A stretch of 6,496 bases of DNA from NCBI GenBank assembly GCA_027858355.1, contig JAQICW010000434.1:1-6496 (forward strand), written 5' to 3'. Shown here one piece after another: positions 5,660 through 6,496 of the stretch. The position numbers and the translations under genes are program-made. Below the pieces are notes generated by a model. The model did no database searches. It worked only from the letters and a program-made list of their open reading frames with translations, and was not told where the DNA came from. How positions within the stretch are numbered: the first letter of the stretch is position 1; the number at the start of each line of letters is the position of its first letter. Source of the stretch: Desulfobacula sp. Lineage in GTDB: Bacteria; Desulfobacterota; Desulfobacteria; Desulfobacterales; Desulfobacteraceae.

Positions 5660-6313
5660 AATATCCAGAATCCTTGCCCTGCTGATGCAAAACGAATAGA
5701 TCTTCCAAGCTCAGATGAATGGACGCAGATTGTAAAAACAGATTTAACACAGGCTATTGCCAACCGAAAAAGTCATCGCAAATACCTTAAAAAGAATCTT
5801 TCCAAACTTGAGTTGGCCTATCTGCTCTGGGCCACCCAGGGGCTATGCGAATCACCGGTTCAAGGTCATACCTATCGGACGGTTCCCTCTGCTGGTTGTC
5901 GTCATGCCTTTGAAACCTATCTGGCTATTTTTAATGTGGACGGTATCGAACCGGGGATATACAGATACCTGCCTTTGGACCATCAGCTAGTCTTCGAATT
6001 TTCAGATGATCTGCTGGAGGAAAAAATGATTCATGCCTCGTTGGGTCAGACCTATCCGGGACGGTCTGCTGTCACCTTTATCTGGGTCGCTATTCCCTAT
6101 CGGATGGAATGGCGATATGGTTTGGCCGCTCACAAGGTAATTGCCTTAGATGCCGGCCATGTCTGCCAGAATTTGTATCTTGCCTGTGAAGCTATTGATG
6201 CAGGTACCTGTGCTATTGCTGCATATGATCAGGAAGAGCTGGATGAGTTTTTAGGGCTTGACGGTGAAAACGAATTTGCTATTTATCTGGCTCCGGTGGG
6301 CAAAATAAAATAG
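5660..6313 (+). CDS. SagB-type FMN-dependent nitroreductase, start codon unclear
   Basis: The frame is open from a TAA at 5657-5659 and gives 217 codons. Domain marks include DLTQAIANRKSHRKY (28-42), the FMN-phosphate RRSxRxY region. ELAYLLWATQG (51-61), VPSAGCRHAFETYL (75-88) and PGIYRYLP (98-105) follow. SLGQ (127-130), DAGHVCQNLYLAC (164-176) and GLDGENEFAIYLAPVGK (199-215) complete it. This pattern is that of the SagB-type dehydrogenase/nitroreductase family, which oxidises azolines in peptide natural products or reduces unknown substrates. No precursor peptide or cyclodehydratase is near, so a toxin role is not supported. The first ordinary start is TTG 5813, inside the conserved LELAYLLW segment, which would delete the FMN-binding RKSHRKY. 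Either a rare start (for example ATT 5729 or ATC 5663) is used or the 5' end was lost. It directly follows the flavocytochrome and may form a redox pair with it. Confidence 0.8.
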   Translation, partial: NIQNPCPADAKRIDLPSSDEWTQIVKTDLTQAIANRKSHRKYLKKNLSKLELAYLLWATQGLCESPVQGHTYRTVPSAGCRHAFETYLAIFNVDGIEPGIYRYLPLDHQLVFEFSDDLLEEKMIHASLGQTYPGRSAVTFIWVAIPYRMEWRYGLAAHKVIALDAGHVCQNLYLACEAIDAGTCAIAAYDQEELDEFLGLDGENEFAIYLAPVGKIK

Positions 6314-6496
6314 ACAGGTGTTCGCTATGAGAACACCACTCAACCCCATAGAAAGATCAATCGGTTATAGATTCGGTTAACCGTGGTGCGGAAAACCATT
6401 TCAACTAACTTTTTAAATTTTGTTATTAAATAGAGAAAAGACGCATTCCTAATGCGTTGAATTTATTTGCTAAAATTGAAGTTGGATAAAAAGTGA
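6314..6496. other. Gene-free 3' end of window with small palindromes
   Basis: I see no credible gene here. GGTGTTC (6317-6323) and GAACACC (6331-6337) form a 7-bp hairpin three bases after the nitroreductase stop. It has no T-run behind it, so it is a poor intrinsic terminator. CGGTTAACCG (6374-6383) is a perfect 10-bp palindrome. ACGCATT-CCT-AATGCGT (6441-6457) is a 7-bp hairpin flanked by A-rich and T-rich sequence, so it could act as a weak bidirectional terminator. Confidence 0.4.
6441..6457. terminator. Possible weak bidirectional terminator hairpin
   Basis: A perfect 7-bp stem (ACGCATT/AATGCGT) with a CCT loop is preceded by AAAAG and followed by TGAATTTATTT. The stem is short and the T tract interrupted, so termination is only a possibility. 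It lies 127 bases after the nitroreductase stop. Confidence 0.25.

Noticed and set aside
5757..5990. 77-residue + strand frame overlapping the nitroreductase
   Set aside because: It is out of frame with the strongly conserved nitroreductase motifs that occupy the same bases.
5660..6313. Azoline-peptide (SagB/streptolysin S-like) toxin biosynthesis locus
   Set aside because: Only the SagB-type oxidoreductase is present. No cyclodehydratase, precursor peptide or exporter is seen, and this domain is common outside such loci.
6426..6494. 22-codon - strand frame entering from the right edge, possibly the tail of a gene
   Set aside because: It is too short, has no motif, and overlaps the 6441-6457 hairpin. 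An open frame of this length is expected by chance in AT-rich DNA.

Overview
The window is moderately AT-rich. Its gene content (a DUF3786 protein, a MutY, a ferric-reductase-like membrane flavoprotein next to a SagB-type nitroreductase, and hotdog thioesterase-like proteins) suggests an anaerobic bacterium, plausibly a sulfate-reducing Desulfobacterota member of the Desulfobacterales type. That placement is inferred from family distribution and protein style. No rRNA or other marker gene is present to test it.

Left part (about 1-1776): after the C-terminal tail of an unrecognised gene come two nearly identical imperfect inverted repeats (170-220 and 1177-1228). They look like integron attC recombination sites: a 12-bp paired stem with a single unpaired G on the left arm, a left outer box ending in AAC and a right outer box GTTAG. 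A third, half-preserved site of another class starts at 1718. The sites bracket a frameshifted small membrane protein and a DUF3786 gene, then a DUF4442/hotdog gene. No integrase lies in the window, so this reads as part of a cassette array whose integrase is absent or elsewhere (a CALIN-like cluster), ending where the SMP-30 gene begins.

Middle part (about 1774-4257): an SMP-30/gluconolactonase-family hydrolase on the + strand converges on a shortened acyl-ACP-thioesterase-like hotdog gene on the - strand. The thioesterase start overlaps head-to-head with the start of mutY. MutY has all catalytic and Fe-S residues and an almost canonical Nudix box in its C-terminal domain. Just after mutY lies a disrupted reading frame that would encode a tiny cysteine-rich zinc-ribbon-like protein.

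Right part (4295-6313): a membrane flavocytochrome of the ferric reductase/NADPH-oxidase type (two His pairs, FAD and NAD(P) domains) is followed at once by a SagB-type FMN nitroreductase. The nitroreductase frame is open and homologous well upstream of its first ordinary start codon. The pair probably forms a redox unit, but the substrate cannot be told from sequence. The last 180 bases hold only small palindromes.

Decayed or damaged genes recur: the frameshifted cassette ORF, the half attC site, the shortened thioesterase, the broken Cys-rich ORF and the nitroreductase without a start. This suggests a region under turnover. I see no complete, clearly new multi-gene system. The strongest leads are the integrase-less cassette array and the Cys-rich micro-ORF.
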